64,000 nt of DNA from Thauera sp. JM12B12 (GCF_039614725.1 NZ_CP154859.1:2356001-2420000), one strand, 5' to 3'. Positions 1-9,326 are shown, counted from the stretch's first letter. Numbers and translations: made by a program. Notes: generated from the letters alone by a model not told the origin.

Positions 1-288
1 GCGCTGGCCGGACAACCCATGATGCGCGGTTTCCACGCCTGGGCCTCGCGCGCCTTCGACGCGCCCGGACTCGAGGCCGCAACCGCGCTGCAACGGGCCT
101 ACTTCGTCGCGCAAAGCCGGCGCCACGACTTCGATCCGCCGGCTGCCAACCCCGGGATCGGCGACGGCATGCCCCAGGGCTGCTGCTACTCGTACAACCA
201 CGGCGCGGTCGAACGCGCCCTGCGCAGTGCAGGCACGGTGCGCGATTTCACCCACACCCCCGAAAAGTTGCTCCGCTTCGAACCCTGA
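1..288 (+). CDS. C-terminal fragment of an unidentified protein
   Basis: The reading frame is open from the first base and ends at a TGA at 286-288, so this is the tail of a gene that begins upstream of the window; the ATG codons at 19 and 22 are probably internal. About 95 residues are visible. They are rich in Ala and Arg and include a cluster GCCYSYNHG near the end. I do not recognise the family. It ends 15 bp before the CoA-transferase gene at 304 and on the same strand, so it probably belongs to the same catabolic operon. Confidence 0.55.
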   Translation, partial: ALAGQPMMRGFHAWASRAFDAPGLEAATALQRAYFVAQSRRHDFDPPAANPGIGDGMPQGCCYSYNHGAVERALRSAGTVRDFTHTPEKLLRFEP

Positions 289-303
289 ACGAGGACACCC
301 GGA

Positions 304-1536
304 ATGAACGACAGCAAGCAAACGCAAGGAACGGGCGCCCTCGCCGGCCTGCGCATCCTGGACTTCGGCCAGGGTGTGTCCGCGCCGCATTGCGCGCGCC
401 TGTTCGCCGACTACGGTGCCGACGTCATCAAGATCGAGCCCCGCCACGGCGATGCCGCGCGCAGCAGCGGCCCCTACCCGGGCGATCAGCCCCATCCCGA
501 ACGCAGCGGCCTGTTCTTCTTCCACAACACGAACAAGCGCGGGGTGACCTGCGACGTCTCGCACCCCGAGGGGCGCGCCCTGTTCCTGGACCTGGTGAGG
601 CGGGCGGACGTGCTGATCGAGAACAACCTGCCCGCGCAGATGCGCGCCTGGGGCCTCGATTATCCGACCCTCGCGGCGATCAACCCGCACCTGGTGATGA
701 TCTCGATCACGCCCTTCGGCCAGACCGGCCCCTACAGCGAGTGGCATGGGCAGGATCTCAACGCCTACCACCTGTCGGGCGCCAGCGCCCGCTACTGCGG
801 CCGTCCGGGCGAGATGCCGCTCGAGCACGGCACCTTCTCCGCCGACTACTTCGGCTCGGTGGCCGCGGCCGCCTGGGGGCTCGCGGCGGTAATGGGCCGC
901 GAGATGGTCGGCGGCGGCCAGCAGGTCGATGTGTCGTGCGCCGAGGCGATCGCCGCGGCCTTCGTCGGCGGACAGAACATCGGCGGGCTGGCGCAGGACG
1001 GACGCTGGGACTCCCGCACCGGCGTCGGCATGCCGCTCGGCGCGCCGGCGACGATCCTGCCCTGCAAGAACGGCCACGTCTGGATGCTCGCCCTCGAACC
1101 GGGCCAGTGGAAAGGGCTGTGCAAGGTCATGGGCGACCCCGAGTGGGCCAGCCTGGAGATGTTCAACGACATGTACACCCGCGCGCAGAACGCCGACCTC
1201 ATCTACGGCCTGATGAGCGACTGGCTGATGGCGCACGACAAGATGGAGATCATGGAGAAGTGCCAGGCGGCCGGCTGCCCGGTCACCGCGGTGTTCACCA
1301 TCGAGGAGGCGGCACGCCACCGCCACCTCCAGGCCCGGCACTACTTTGTCGACATCGAGCACCCCGAACTGGGACGCCTGCATTGCCTCGGCGCCCCCTT
1401 CAAGCTGCCCGCGAGTCCGGGCGGCCCGCGCACGCCGGCACCGCTGCTTGGCGAGCACAACCGGGAGGTCTTCGCAGGCCTGCTCGGCAGAACGGCCGCC
1501 GAACTCGACCACCTCGGCGCGATCGGCGCCATCTGA
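304..1536 (+). CDS. Class III CoA-transferase (CaiB/BaiF family)
   Basis: Predicted cytosolic enzyme that moves CoA between carboxylic acids through aspartyl-CoA intermediates. Its 410 residues match the usual family length. The N-terminal Rossmann segment (LRILDFGQGVSAPHCARLFADYGADVIKIE) begins near residue 16, and Asp181 in the SADYFGS segment aligns with the catalytic Asp of formyl-CoA transferase. The gene after it (1558) is a second family member only 21 bp downstream, so the two may form a heteromer like BbsEF of benzylsuccinate metabolism; both keep the Asp. An LLM flavoprotein and an enoyl-CoA hydratase follow, which points to activation of a catabolic substrate. The substrate cannot be read from the sequence. 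Confidence 0.9.
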   Translation: MNDSKQTQGTGALAGLRILDFGQGVSAPHCARLFADYGADVIKIEPRHGDAARSSGPYPGDQPHPERSGLFFFHNTNKRGVTCDVSHPEGRALFLDLVRRADVLIENNLPAQMRAWGLDYPTLAAINPHLVMISITPFGQTGPYSEWHGQDLNAYHLSGASARYCGRPGEMPLEHGTFSADYFGSVAAAAWGLAAVMGREMVGGGQQVDVSCAEAIAAAFVGGQNIGGLAQDGRWDSRTGVGMPLGAPATILPCKNGHVWMLALEPGQWKGLCKVMGDPEWASLEMFNDMYTRAQNADLIYGLMSDWLMAHDKMEIMEKCQAAGCPVTAVFTIEEAARHRHLQARHYFVDIEHPELGRLHCLGAPFKLPASPGGPRTPAPLLGEHNREVFAGLLGRTAAELDHLGAIGAI

Positions 1537-1557
1537 GCACGCTCACAGGATCAAGCC

Positions 1558-2778
1558 ATGTCGAACAAGCTCCCGCTGCAAGGCATCCGCGTCATCAACT
1601 TCGGCTGGGTGTGGGCCGGGCCGGTCGTAGGCCAGACGCTCGGCTTCCTCGGTGCCGAGGTGCTCAAGATCGAGTCTCGCGCCCGCGTCGATATGACGCG
1701 CAACCTGCCCCCCTTCGCAGAAGGCATCGCCAACCCCGATCGGAGCCTCTCGAACCATGCCTGCTGGGCGGGCAACGGCTCGGTGACGATCGACCTCAAG
1801 CACGCCGAAGGCCGCGCCCTGGCGCTGCGCCTGATCGCGGAGTCGGACGTCGTCATCGAGAACTTCGGCCCAGGCGTGATGGAGCGGCTGGGTTTCGGCT
1901 ACGAGGCCCTGCGTGCGGTCAGGGAGGACATCGTCCTCTTCTCCATGCCCGCCGCCGGCCTCTACGGCCCGCTCGAGCATGTGCGCACCTACGGCCTGAG
2001 CCTGACCTCGCTCACCGGCCTCGACAGCCTCGTCGGCTACAAGGATGGCCCACCGATCCCGGTGGAGAACGCCTACTCCGACCCCTTCGCGGGAATCTTC
2101 GGAGCCTTCGCAATCCTCACCGCGCTGCGCAACCGGCGGCGCACGGGCCAGGGGCAGCACATCGATTTCTCGCAGCAGGAGGCGGTCATGCAGATGGTCG
2201 GACCGGCCTACATGGATTACCTGTTCAACGGTCGCTCGGGCACGCCCCGGGGCAACGAACATCCGACCGCGACGATGGCGCCCCACGGGGTCTTTCCCTG
2301 TCGGGGCGACGATCGCTGGATCGCGATCGCGGTTGCCAGTGACGCCGAGTGGATGGCTCTGATCGAGATCATGGATCGGCCCGACTGGGCCTGCGATCCT
2401 GCGCTGGTGACGACGGCCGGTCGGCTGCGGGCGATCGGGGAGATCCACGACGCAATCGCGGCCTGGACCTGCGACTTCGAGGTCCGCGCACTCGCCGAGC
2501 GCCTCCAGCGCGCGGGCGTCGCCGCCACGCCGGTGCTGCGGGTCGCGGATCTGCTCGACGATCCTCACTACCGGGCGCGCGGCACCTTCATCGAGGTCAC
2601 CCACCCGCTCGGATTCCGCGAAACCATCTACGGCCCCTACGTGAAGATGAGCCGCAGCCCGGCAGCGGTGCGACCCGGCCCTGCCATGGGGCAGGACAAC
2701 GACCACGCCTTTCTCGAGATCCTGAAGCTGCCGGCCGACGAGTACCAGCGCCTGAAGGACAGCCGAGTCATCTACTGA
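1558..2778 (+). CDS. Class III CoA-transferase (CaiB/BaiF family), second of a pair
   Basis: 406 residues. It has the N-terminal family signature (LQGIRVINFGWVWAGPVVGQ), a GAEVLKIES strand near residue 32, and Asp175 in the YSDPFAG segment at the position of the catalytic aspartate, 22 residues before the TGQGQ turn as in its paralogues. It starts 21 bp after the preceding CoA-transferase and is probably co-transcribed and possibly co-assembled with it. Residues 205 to 300 hold the small second domain typical of the family. Function is inferred to be CoA activation of an acid in the degradation pathway. The substrate is unknown. Confidence 0.9.
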   Translation: MSNKLPLQGIRVINFGWVWAGPVVGQTLGFLGAEVLKIESRARVDMTRNLPPFAEGIANPDRSLSNHACWAGNGSVTIDLKHAEGRALALRLIAESDVVIENFGPGVMERLGFGYEALRAVREDIVLFSMPAAGLYGPLEHVRTYGLSLTSLTGLDSLVGYKDGPPIPVENAYSDPFAGIFGAFAILTALRNRRRTGQGQHIDFSQQEAVMQMVGPAYMDYLFNGRSGTPRGNEHPTATMAPHGVFPCRGDDRWIAIAVASDAEWMALIEIMDRPDWACDPALVTTAGRLRAIGEIHDAIAAWTCDFEVRALAERLQRAGVAATPVLRVADLLDDPHYRARGTFIEVTHPLGFRETIYGPYVKMSRSPAAVRPGPAMGQDNDHAFLEILKLPADEYQRLKDSRVIY

Positions 2779-2847
2779 CCCTCGCCGCACCCAGCCTGCA
2801 CCGCCCGTCCGGCGGTCCGGACGCAAACGATACGGAGACAGCAGACC

Positions 2848-3771
2848 ATGAAGTTCGCACTGGCAACGCCCGCACTGAACACCTATCCGGCCGCGATGGC
2901 TCCCTGGGAGCCGCGTGCGGGAGGGGCCGAGATCCTGCGCTATGCACGCAAGGCCGACGCCCTGAGCTGGAACTGGCTGACCCTGCCCGAGCACATCGTG
3001 ATGCCCAGCGAGATGAAGGAGGTGATGGGGCCGCGCTGGGCCGAGAGCATCGTCGCCGCGGCCACCCTGATGGGGGCGACCGAACGCATCCACATGCTCA
3101 CCTACATCCTGCCACTCCCCTACCGCCACCCGCTGATGCTGGCCAAGCAGATCGCCACGATGGAGTTCCTGGCCGGCGGCCGGTTCACCCTCGGCACCGC
3201 GGTCGGTCATCTGGAAAAGGAGTTCGAAGCGCTCGGAATTCCCTTCCACAAGCGCGGCGCGATGACCGACGAATACCTTGCAGCGATGAAGGTGGCGTGG
3301 ACCTCCGACGCGCCCGAGTTCGAAGGCGAGTTCGTGCGCTTCAAGAACATCACCATCGAGCCCAAGCCGATACAGAAGCCGCATCCGCCGATCTTCATCG
3401 GTGGCAACTCGCAGCCGGCCATGCGGCGCGCCGCCGAACACGGAGACGGCTGGATCCCCTGGCTGGTCACCAGCGAGGACCTGCCCGGGTGCATCGCCTA
3501 CCTGAAGAGCCTGCCCGCGTACGAGGCCAAGGCAGACCGTTTCGAGATCCTCGTCACCACCACGGCATACAAGGTCGAGGACTACTCGCACGCGGAATCC
3601 GGCGAGACGCAGATCTCGAGTGACCGCGACAGCGTGCTGCGCGAGATCGAGGCCTTGAAGAAGGCCGGCGCGACCTCGGTGCAGGTGATGCCGCCCCGTT
3701 TCGATTCCATCGAGCAGACCCTCGACTGGATCGAGTGGTACGACCACGAAATCATCCCGAACTTCCGCTGA
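2848..3771 (+). CDS. LLM-class flavin-dependent oxidoreductase
   Basis: 307-residue TIM-barrel protein of the bacterial luciferase-like (LLM) family. Visible family features are the LAGGRFTLGTAVGH loop near residue 108, the AMKVAW helix, and PHPPIFIGGNS followed by RRAAEHGDGW near residues 182-205. Members use FMN or F420 and act as monooxygenases or as two-electron reductases. No cofactor can be assigned from the sequence, but a Ddn-like protein at 25211 makes F420 worth considering. It sits between the CoA-transferase pair and an enoyl-CoA hydratase, so it probably oxidises or reduces a CoA-bound intermediate. A second LLM protein lies at 28378. Confidence 0.88.
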   Translation: MKFALATPALNTYPAAMAPWEPRAGGAEILRYARKADALSWNWLTLPEHIVMPSEMKEVMGPRWAESIVAAATLMGATERIHMLTYILPLPYRHPLMLAKQIATMEFLAGGRFTLGTAVGHLEKEFEALGIPFHKRGAMTDEYLAAMKVAWTSDAPEFEGEFVRFKNITIEPKPIQKPHPPIFIGGNSQPAMRRAAEHGDGWIPWLVTSEDLPGCIAYLKSLPAYEAKADRFEILVTTTAYKVEDYSHAESGETQISSDRDSVLREIEALKKAGATSVQVMPPRFDSIEQTLDWIEWYDHEIIPNFR

Positions 3772-3831
3772 ACGAACGACGGCCACCGCCGCACGCCTGG
3801 CGTCGATGGCCAATCTGACGAGGACGCATGC

Positions 3832-4662
3832 ATGACCGAAGATCTGCGCTACCTGAAGTTCCGCACCGAGGACAAGGTCGGAATCATCACCCTCAACCGC
3901 CCGGAAAAGCTCAACGCACTGAGCTGGGAACTGGTCGAGGAACTCGCTGCCCTGCTGCGGCGCCTGCGCTACGACGACGAGGTGCGCTGCATCCTACTGC
4001 ACGGCGCCGGACGCTCGTTCTGCGCCGGCGGCGACGTGGACTGGATCTCCGGCGAGAGCGACCGCCCGATGCCGGGCACCTCCGATCCTTCGCGCCCGAT
4101 TCCGCGCTCCCAGCGCATGACCCCGGGCGGCCCCTTCATGGACGTGACCCGGCAGATGGTGGCGGTCGACAAGCCGATCGTGGCGGCGATCCATGGCCAC
4201 GCGGTCGGCGCCGGCCTCGCCTACGCGATCGTCTGCGACCGCCGCTTCGGGGACACCACCACCAAGATGTCGGCGATCTTCACCAACGTCGGTGTCGCCC
4301 CCGACTGCGGCCTGTCCTGGTTCCTGCCGCGCGTGGTCGGGCTGCCGACCGCGCTGATGATGGTCGAGACCGGCAAGGTGTTCAGAGCCGAGGACTGCAA
4401 GGTGCTCGGACTGATCGATGAGCTCGTGCCCGAGGGCCAGAGCTTCGAGGCCGCCTTCGAATACGCACGCACGCTCGCCAGCCGCGCCACCGTCGCCGTT
4501 TCCATGGCCCGACGTATGGTGCTGATGGGTCAGACCGCGACCCTCGAGCAGATCCTCGACTACGAGGGCATCGCCGGCGTCATCGTGGCCTCGAGCCTCG
4601 ACGCCCGCGAGGGCACGCAATCCTTTCTCGAGCGCCGCAAGCCGGCGTATCGCGGCATCTGA
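3832..4662 (+). CDS. Enoyl-CoA hydratase/isomerase family (crotonase)
   Basis: 276 residues with a full crotonase fold. It has VGIITLNRPEKLNALS near residue 17, the oxyanion-hole segment SFCAGGDVDW near residue 63, and HGHAVGAGLAYAI near residue 122. The GVAPDCGLSWFLPR segment carries an Asp where hydratases have Glu, as in PaaG-type isomerases and dienoyl-CoA isomerases. A hydratase or isomerase step on a CoA ester is likely. The C-terminal ERRKPAYRG is typical of the family. It is followed after 20 bp by the SnoaL-like gene and is part of the rightward operon. Confidence 0.9.
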   Translation: MTEDLRYLKFRTEDKVGIITLNRPEKLNALSWELVEELAALLRRLRYDDEVRCILLHGAGRSFCAGGDVDWISGESDRPMPGTSDPSRPIPRSQRMTPGGPFMDVTRQMVAVDKPIVAAIHGHAVGAGLAYAIVCDRRFGDTTTKMSAIFTNVGVAPDCGLSWFLPRVVGLPTALMMVETGKVFRAEDCKVLGLIDELVPEGQSFEAAFEYARTLASRATVAVSMARRMVLMGQTATLEQILDYEGIAGVIVASSLDAREGTQSFLERRKPAYRGI

Positions 4663-4682
4663 ATCGGGCGCGAGCGGAGTCG

Positions 4683-5336
4683 ATGATGATCCACCCTTCC
4701 CTCAAGGCCTGCCTGGCGCTGCTCGCCTGCTGCGGCCTGCTCGGCGCTCCCGCCGCCTCCGCTGCGGCCGAGGATCCCGCCGCCACCGCGACGGCCCTCG
4801 TCGCGCTGCAGGCGCAGGTCCGCGAGTTGCAGGACATCGAGGCCATCAAGCGCCTCAAGCACGCCTACTTCCGGGCGATCGACAGCGCGGACGTGGCGCT
4901 GCTGAAGACCCTCGTCACACCCGACGTGGAGGTCCGCTTCATCGGCGGCGACTACGACTGGAGCCTCAAGGGGCGCGAGGAATACATCGAGGCCGTCGGG
5001 CGCAACTTCAACTCCGAGGTCATCGCCCAGCACAACGGCCACCACCCCGAGATCACGATCGAGAGCGAGACCGAGGCCGGGGGCATCTGGTACCTGCACG
5101 ACAACTTCTACAACCTGCGCGCGCGGCTGTTCACCACTGGCAGCGCCTTCTACCACGACCGCTACCGCAAGGTGGATGGGCGCTGGCAGATCGCCAGCAC
5201 GCGCTACGTGCGCCACTACGAGATCGTCACCCCGATGAAGGCGCTGCCGAACATCACGGTGAACTACCTGGCCAAGCACGGTCGCGTCGTGGACAGGGAC
5301 TGCCACAAGGACGCGCTGTGCCGTGACGCCCAGTAG
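4683..5336 (+). CDS. Exported SnoaL-like (NTF2-fold) protein
   Basis: 217 residues. The first ~30 residues are a signal peptide: a short basic start, a hydrophobic stretch LALLACCGLLGA, and an Ala-rich cleavage region. The rest is a SnoaL-like domain: an IKRLKHAYFRAIDSAD helix, DVEVRFIGGDYDW, and a C-terminal DRYRKVDGRWQIASTRYVRHYE. Such domains act as small isomerases, dehydratases or cyclases, or bind small ligands. Export to the periplasm is unusual for a pathway that otherwise uses CoA esters, so it may act before uptake. The second ATG (4686) is better spaced from GGAG at 4676-4679 than the first. Confidence 0.78.
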   Translation: MMIHPSLKACLALLACCGLLGAPAASAAAEDPAATATALVALQAQVRELQDIEAIKRLKHAYFRAIDSADVALLKTLVTPDVEVRFIGGDYDWSLKGREEYIEAVGRNFNSEVIAQHNGHHPEITIESETEAGGIWYLHDNFYNLRARLFTTGSAFYHDRYRKVDGRWQIASTRYVRHYEIVTPMKALPNITVNYLAKHGRVVDRDCHKDALCRDAQ

Positions 5337-5367
5337 CCACGCGATAGTGATCGCGCCGCGCGAACCT

Positions 5368-5388
5368 GTCATTCAGATAGGTGATGCG
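5368..5388 (+). promoter_or_regulatory. Candidate regulon operator, upstream of the Mo hydroxylase operon
   Basis: GTCATTCA (5368-5375), six bases, then TGATGCG (5382-5388). The same two blocks with the same 6-base gap occur before coxG (29756), and near matches occur before the DUF1302 gene, xdhC and the AraC gene. Here the site ends 77 bp before the start codon at 5466. The AraC-type protein at 25893 is the likely binder (inference). Confidence 0.55.
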
Positions 5389-5465
5389 CCACACCTGCGC
5401 CCGCCGTATCGTCCCTCTCACGCAAGCCCGGTGCCCCAAGCTGGCGCCGCGACAAGGATGAAGTC

Positions 5466-6344
5466 ATGAAACCGGCACCCTTCGACTACCATGCTCCCGC
5501 CACCCTTGACGAGGCGGTCGGGCTGCTCGCCCGCCTCGACGACGAGGGTTGCGACATGAAGATCATCGCCGGCGGGCAGAGCCTGATGCCGATGCTGGCG
5601 CTACGGGTGGCGCGGCCCGAGGCGCTGGTCGATCTGCGCCGACTGCGCGAAATCGACTACATCCGCAGGACGGACGACGGCGCCCTGCTGATCGGGGCGA
5701 TGGCGACCAAGCAGGCCGCGGCCAACTCGCCTCTAGTCAAGGGCACTCAGCCCCTGTTCCAGGCGGCCACGGAGCTGGTCGGCCACCGCCAGATCCGCAA
5801 CCGCGGCTCCGTCGGCGGCTCCTTCGCCCACGCCGACCCAGCCTCGGAGTACCCCGCCGTGGCGCTGGTGCTCGACACCGAGTTCGACGTGATCGGACCC
5901 GACGGTCCGCGCAGGATCCCGGCGGCGGACTTCTTCGTCACCTATATGACCACTGCGCTTGAACCCACCGAGATCCTCACCGCGGTGCGCTTCGCGCCGT
6001 TCCCGTCCGGACGCCGCTGGGCGATCCAGGAGTTCGCGCGGCGCAACGGCGACCTCGCGCTCGCCGGCGTGGCGGTCACCCTCGATGTCGAGGACGGCCT
6101 GTGCCACGACGTGCGCATCGCCGCCTTCGGCGTCGAGGCGACCGCGGTCCGCCTGACTGCGGCCGAGCAGATGCTCGAAGGCCGCCCCGCGCAGCGCATC
6201 GCCTTCGAGGACGCGGGCAAGGCCGCCGCTACGACGCTCGACGATCCGATGAGCTGCATCCATGCCTCATCCGACTACCGCCGCCATCTGGTCGGCGTCC
6301 TCACCGCACGCGCGCTCGGCGAAGCCGCCGCACGCGAGCACTGA
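5466..6344 (+). CDS. Molybdenum hydroxylase, FAD-binding medium subunit
   Basis: 292-residue CoxM/XdhB-type subunit. It binds FAD and passes electrons from the 2Fe-2S subunit to an acceptor. The FAD motifs AGGQSLMPMLALR (near residue 36) and RNRGSVGGSFAHADPASE (near residue 113) are clear. It lacks the cysteine-rich insertion that binds a 4Fe-4S cluster in 4-hydroxybenzoyl-CoA reductase HcrB, so it more likely serves a hydroxylase than a ring reductase. It is the first gene of the three-gene set 5466-9326 and has its own upstream region with a candidate operator at 5368. Confidence 0.92.
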   Translation: MKPAPFDYHAPATLDEAVGLLARLDDEGCDMKIIAGGQSLMPMLALRVARPEALVDLRRLREIDYIRRTDDGALLIGAMATKQAAANSPLVKGTQPLFQAATELVGHRQIRNRGSVGGSFAHADPASEYPAVALVLDTEFDVIGPDGPRRIPAADFFVTYMTTALEPTEILTAVRFAPFPSGRRWAIQEFARRNGDLALAGVAVTLDVEDGLCHDVRIAAFGVEATAVRLTAAEQMLEGRPAQRIAFEDAGKAAATTLDDPMSCIHASSDYRRHLVGVLTARALGEAAAREH

Positions 6345-6367
6345 CCAACCGATCCTGGGAGGCACAC

Positions 6368-6862
6368 ATGGCGAGCAATCAGCGCATCGAAGTCCGGGTT
6401 AACGACATCACATACGTCCGTGAGGTGGAGCCCCGCCTGACGCTCGCCGATTTCCTCCGCCACGAGCTCCACCTCGGCGGCACCCATGTCGGCTGCGAGC
6501 ACGGCATCTGCGGCGCGTGCACGGTCCTGATCGACGGGCACAGCGCACGCGCCTGCCTCACGCTGGCGGTACAGGCCGACGGCAGCGAGGTGACCACGGT
6601 CGAAAGCCTGCGCGACCGCGACAGCGGCGCCCTTCACCCGATCCAGCAGGCCTTCGTGGATGGTCACGGATTGCAGTGCGGCTTCTGCACGCCCGGTTTC
6701 ATGATGACCACGCTCGAGCTGCTGCGTGAGGTCCCGGATCCGAGCGACGAGCAGATCAAGGAAGCCCTCGGCGGCAACCTCTGCCGCTGCACCGGCTATC
6801 AGTCGATCCTCGAGTCGGTGAAGCTCGCCGCCCGGCGCATGAACTCGAACGCCCCTGCCTGA
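6368..6862 (+). CDS. Molybdenum hydroxylase, 2Fe-2S small subunit
   Basis: 164 residues carrying both 2Fe-2S clusters of the xanthine dehydrogenase family. The plant-ferredoxin-type motif is CEHGICGACTVLIDG followed by a fourth Cys (near residues 41-62). The second cluster motifs are CGFCTPGF and CRCTGY (near residues 103-140). The start is the ATG at 6368, preceded by GGGAGG at 6357-6362. It lies 23 bp after the FAD subunit and 46 bp before the Mo subunit, in the usual medium-small-large order of CO dehydrogenase-like enzymes. The protein passes electrons from the Mo site to FAD. Confidence 0.95.
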   Translation: MASNQRIEVRVNDITYVREVEPRLTLADFLRHELHLGGTHVGCEHGICGACTVLIDGHSARACLTLAVQADGSEVTTVESLRDRDSGALHPIQQAFVDGHGLQCGFCTPGFMMTTLELLREVPDPSDEQIKEALGGNLCRCTGYQSILESVKLAARRMNSNAPA

Positions 6863-6908
6863 GCACTGCACGCTCGGGGCGCACGCAAACCAGCATAGCG
6901 ACAAGACC

Positions 6909-9326
6909 ATGGCAATCGAAATTCCCACCCTGCCGGACCAGCTGCCGAACGATGCCCCGCGCTATGTCGGCAAAGCCGTCAATCGCGTCGAGGATCCCGC
7001 TCTGGTGTCGGGCACCGTCCAGTTCATCGACAACCTCTCCCTGCCCGGCATGCTGCACTGCGCGATCCTGCGCAGCCCGCATCCCCATGCCCGCATCCTG
7101 TCGGTCAGGGTGGACGCCGCGCGTGCCGCCGAAGGCGTCGCCGCGGTGCTCACCGGCGCGGACGTGCGGCGCTGGACCAATCCCTGCTTCACCGCCCCGG
7201 AAGGCTGGGGCAACTACTGCATGGCGGTGGACAAGGTACGTTTCGTCGGCGAGCCGGTCGTGGCGATCGCGGCGAGCAGCCGCTACCTGGCCGAGGACGC
7301 GCTCGAGCTGGTGGAAATCGAATACGAGCCGCTGACGCCGGTCGCCAACCCCGAGCAGGCGATGGCGCCCGGCGCGCCGCTGGTCTTCGAGGATCACGGC
7401 ACCAACGTCATGTTGAGCCGGACCTACACCTGGGGCGATCTCGATCGCGTGTTCGCCGAGGCCGACCGCGTGGTGAGCCGGCGCTTCCGCTGGAACCGCG
7501 TGGGCGCGAACCCCACCGAGACCTTCGGCTGCATCTGCCAGTGGGATCTCGCCGACAACAGCCTCACCTGCCACGGCGCCTACCAGACCCCCCGCTTCAT
7601 GGCCATCGGCCGCGCCGCATCGCTGAACCTGCCGGCCAACCGCATCCGCATCGTCACCCACCCGCAGGGCGGCGGCTTCGGCGGCAAGGGCGGACCGCGC
7701 GGCACCGACATTGCCGCCCTGCTCTCGCGCAAGGCGCAGGGACGGCCGGTCAAGTACATCGAGGACCGCATGGAATACCTGCTCGCCGGCGGCGGGCAGT
7801 CCTGGGACCGCTACTACGACGCCGCGCTCGCGGTGAAGGCCGACGGCACGGTGACCGGCTTCCGCGTGCGCCTGGTGGACGACCAGGGCGCCGGCGCCGA
7901 GGGCTACGGCACGATCTCCGCGGCGAAACCCCTGGCGGCCTTCACCGGCAACTACCGCATCGAGGCGGCCGGCTACGACCTGACGCTGGTGGCAACCAAC
8001 CGCGCACCGACCTACCCTTACCGCGGCTACGGGCCGCCGCCGCACAACCTGGTGCTCGAGTCGCTGATGGACTGCACCGCGCGCGAGCTGGGCATCGACC
8101 CGGCCGAGCTGCGCCGGCGCAACTACATCCGGCCGGAACAGTTTCCGTACACCGTGCCCAGCGGCAACGAATACGACAGCGGCGACTACGAGGCGGTGCT
8201 GGATCGCGTCCTCGATCTGGCCGACTACAAGGCCCTGCGTGAGCGCCAGGCCGCAGCCCGCGCCGAGGGCAGGCTGGTCGGTATCGGCGTGGTCAATACC
8301 GTCGAGCCCGGCGTGTTCGACTGGAACGCCTATGCCACCGTCGGCGTCCCCGGCGTCGGCGTGCCCGAAGGCGTGAAGGTCGCGGTCGATCTGTTCGGCA
8401 ACGTGACCGTGGCCGTGGGCTTCAGCCTCCAGGGACAGGGACAGTTCACCGTCGCCGCGCAGGTCGCCGCCGACTACTTCGGCATCGACATCGCGCAGGT
8501 CCGCATCGCGAATACGCCCTCGGACGTGGCCCTGCCCCACTTCGGCCAGGGCGGCAGTCGCCTGGGCGTTGCCGTCACCGGCGCGGTCCTGGGCGCCTGC
8601 GAAAAGCTGCGGGCGACCCTGTGCAGGGTGGCCGCGCACGTGATGCAGGCGCCCGCCGAGGCCGTGACCCTGCGCAACGGCCGCCTGCACCGCATCGACG
8701 CGCCCGAACATTCGATGTCGCTGGCCGAGATCGCCGGCCTGATGCTGTCGCGCACCGACCTGCTGCCGGCAGGCGTCGAGCCCTGCCCGGAAGCGACCTA
8801 CGTATGGGCCTCGCCCAACCGCAACGCGCCGGACGACCAGGGCCGCTGCCGCAGCTACCTCACCGCGGCCAACGCCACGCACATCGCGCTCATCGAGATC
8901 GACCGCGACACCGGCCGCACCCACATCCTCGACTACACCATCGTCGACGACTGCGGCACCCGCCTCAACCCGGCCAACGTCGAGGGCCAGCTGCAGGGCG
9001 GCGTCGCCCAGGGCATCGGCGCGGCCTTGTACGAGGAGTATGTGTACGACGCCGACTGCCAGCCGCTGGTGAGCACCTTCGTCGACTACCTGATCCCGAC
9101 CATCCATGAAGTCCCGATGACGCGCAAGGATCACCTGGTCACACCCTCACCGGTCGCACCGCTGGGCGCGAAGGGCTGTGGCGAGGGCGCGATCCACACC
9201 ACGCCGGCGACCATCCTGTGCGCCATCAACGACGCCCTCGCGCCGCTGGGCAAGGAACTGCTCGAGACACCGGCCTCGCCCCACCGCCTGTGGAAGCTGC
9301 TGCGTGACGAGGCCCGCCGCATTTGA
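6909..9326 (+). CDS. Molybdenum hydroxylase, large molybdopterin subunit
   Basis: 805 residues of the CoxL/XdhA type, carrying molybdopterin cytosine dinucleotide. Family features are the QGGGFGGKGG loop (near residue 254), FSLQGQGQFTVAAQVAADYF (near residue 505), and a C-terminal GAKGCGEGAIHTTPA with the glutamate expected at the Mo site. The CO dehydrogenase signature loop with its Cu-binding Cys is absent, replaced by YPYRGYGPPPHN, so this is not a CO dehydrogenase. It probably hydroxylates a ring or allylic carbon with water as oxygen source. The substrate is unknown. XdhC (27163) and CoxG (29837) are its likely maturation and anchoring factors. Confidence 0.93.
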   Translation: MAIEIPTLPDQLPNDAPRYVGKAVNRVEDPALVSGTVQFIDNLSLPGMLHCAILRSPHPHARILSVRVDAARAAEGVAAVLTGADVRRWTNPCFTAPEGWGNYCMAVDKVRFVGEPVVAIAASSRYLAEDALELVEIEYEPLTPVANPEQAMAPGAPLVFEDHGTNVMLSRTYTWGDLDRVFAEADRVVSRRFRWNRVGANPTETFGCICQWDLADNSLTCHGAYQTPRFMAIGRAASLNLPANRIRIVTHPQGGGFGGKGGPRGTDIAALLSRKAQGRPVKYIEDRMEYLLAGGGQSWDRYYDAALAVKADGTVTGFRVRLVDDQGAGAEGYGTISAAKPLAAFTGNYRIEAAGYDLTLVATNRAPTYPYRGYGPPPHNLVLESLMDCTARELGIDPAELRRRNYIRPEQFPYTVPSGNEYDSGDYEAVLDRVLDLADYKALRERQAAARAEGRLVGIGVVNTVEPGVFDWNAYATVGVPGVGVPEGVKVAVDLFGNVTVAVGFSLQGQGQFTVAAQVAADYFGIDIAQVRIANTPSDVALPHFGQGGSRLGVAVTGAVLGACEKLRATLCRVAAHVMQAPAEAVTLRNGRLHRIDAPEHSMSLAEIAGLMLSRTDLLPAGVEPCPEATYVWASPNRNAPDDQGRCRSYLTAANATHIALIEIDRDTGRTHILDYTIVDDCGTRLNPANVEGQLQGGVAQGIGAALYEEYVYDADCQPLVSTFVDYLIPTIHEVPMTRKDHLVTPSPVAPLGAKGCGEGAIHTTPATILCAINDALAPLGKELLETPASPHRLWKLLRDEARRI

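Noticed and set aside
1543..3813. Very long minus-strand open frame across the CoA-transferase and LLM genes
   Set aside because: It is the antisense frame of GC-rich coding DNA, with no family resemblance and His/Arg/Val-rich low-complexity composition; similar long shadows occur at 6756-9134, 43105-45537 and 46818-49586.
5466..9326. 4-hydroxybenzoyl-CoA reductase or CO dehydrogenase identity for the Mo enzyme
   Set aside because: The FAD subunit lacks the 4Fe-4S Cys insertion of HcrB, and the large subunit lacks the Cu-binding loop of CoxL.
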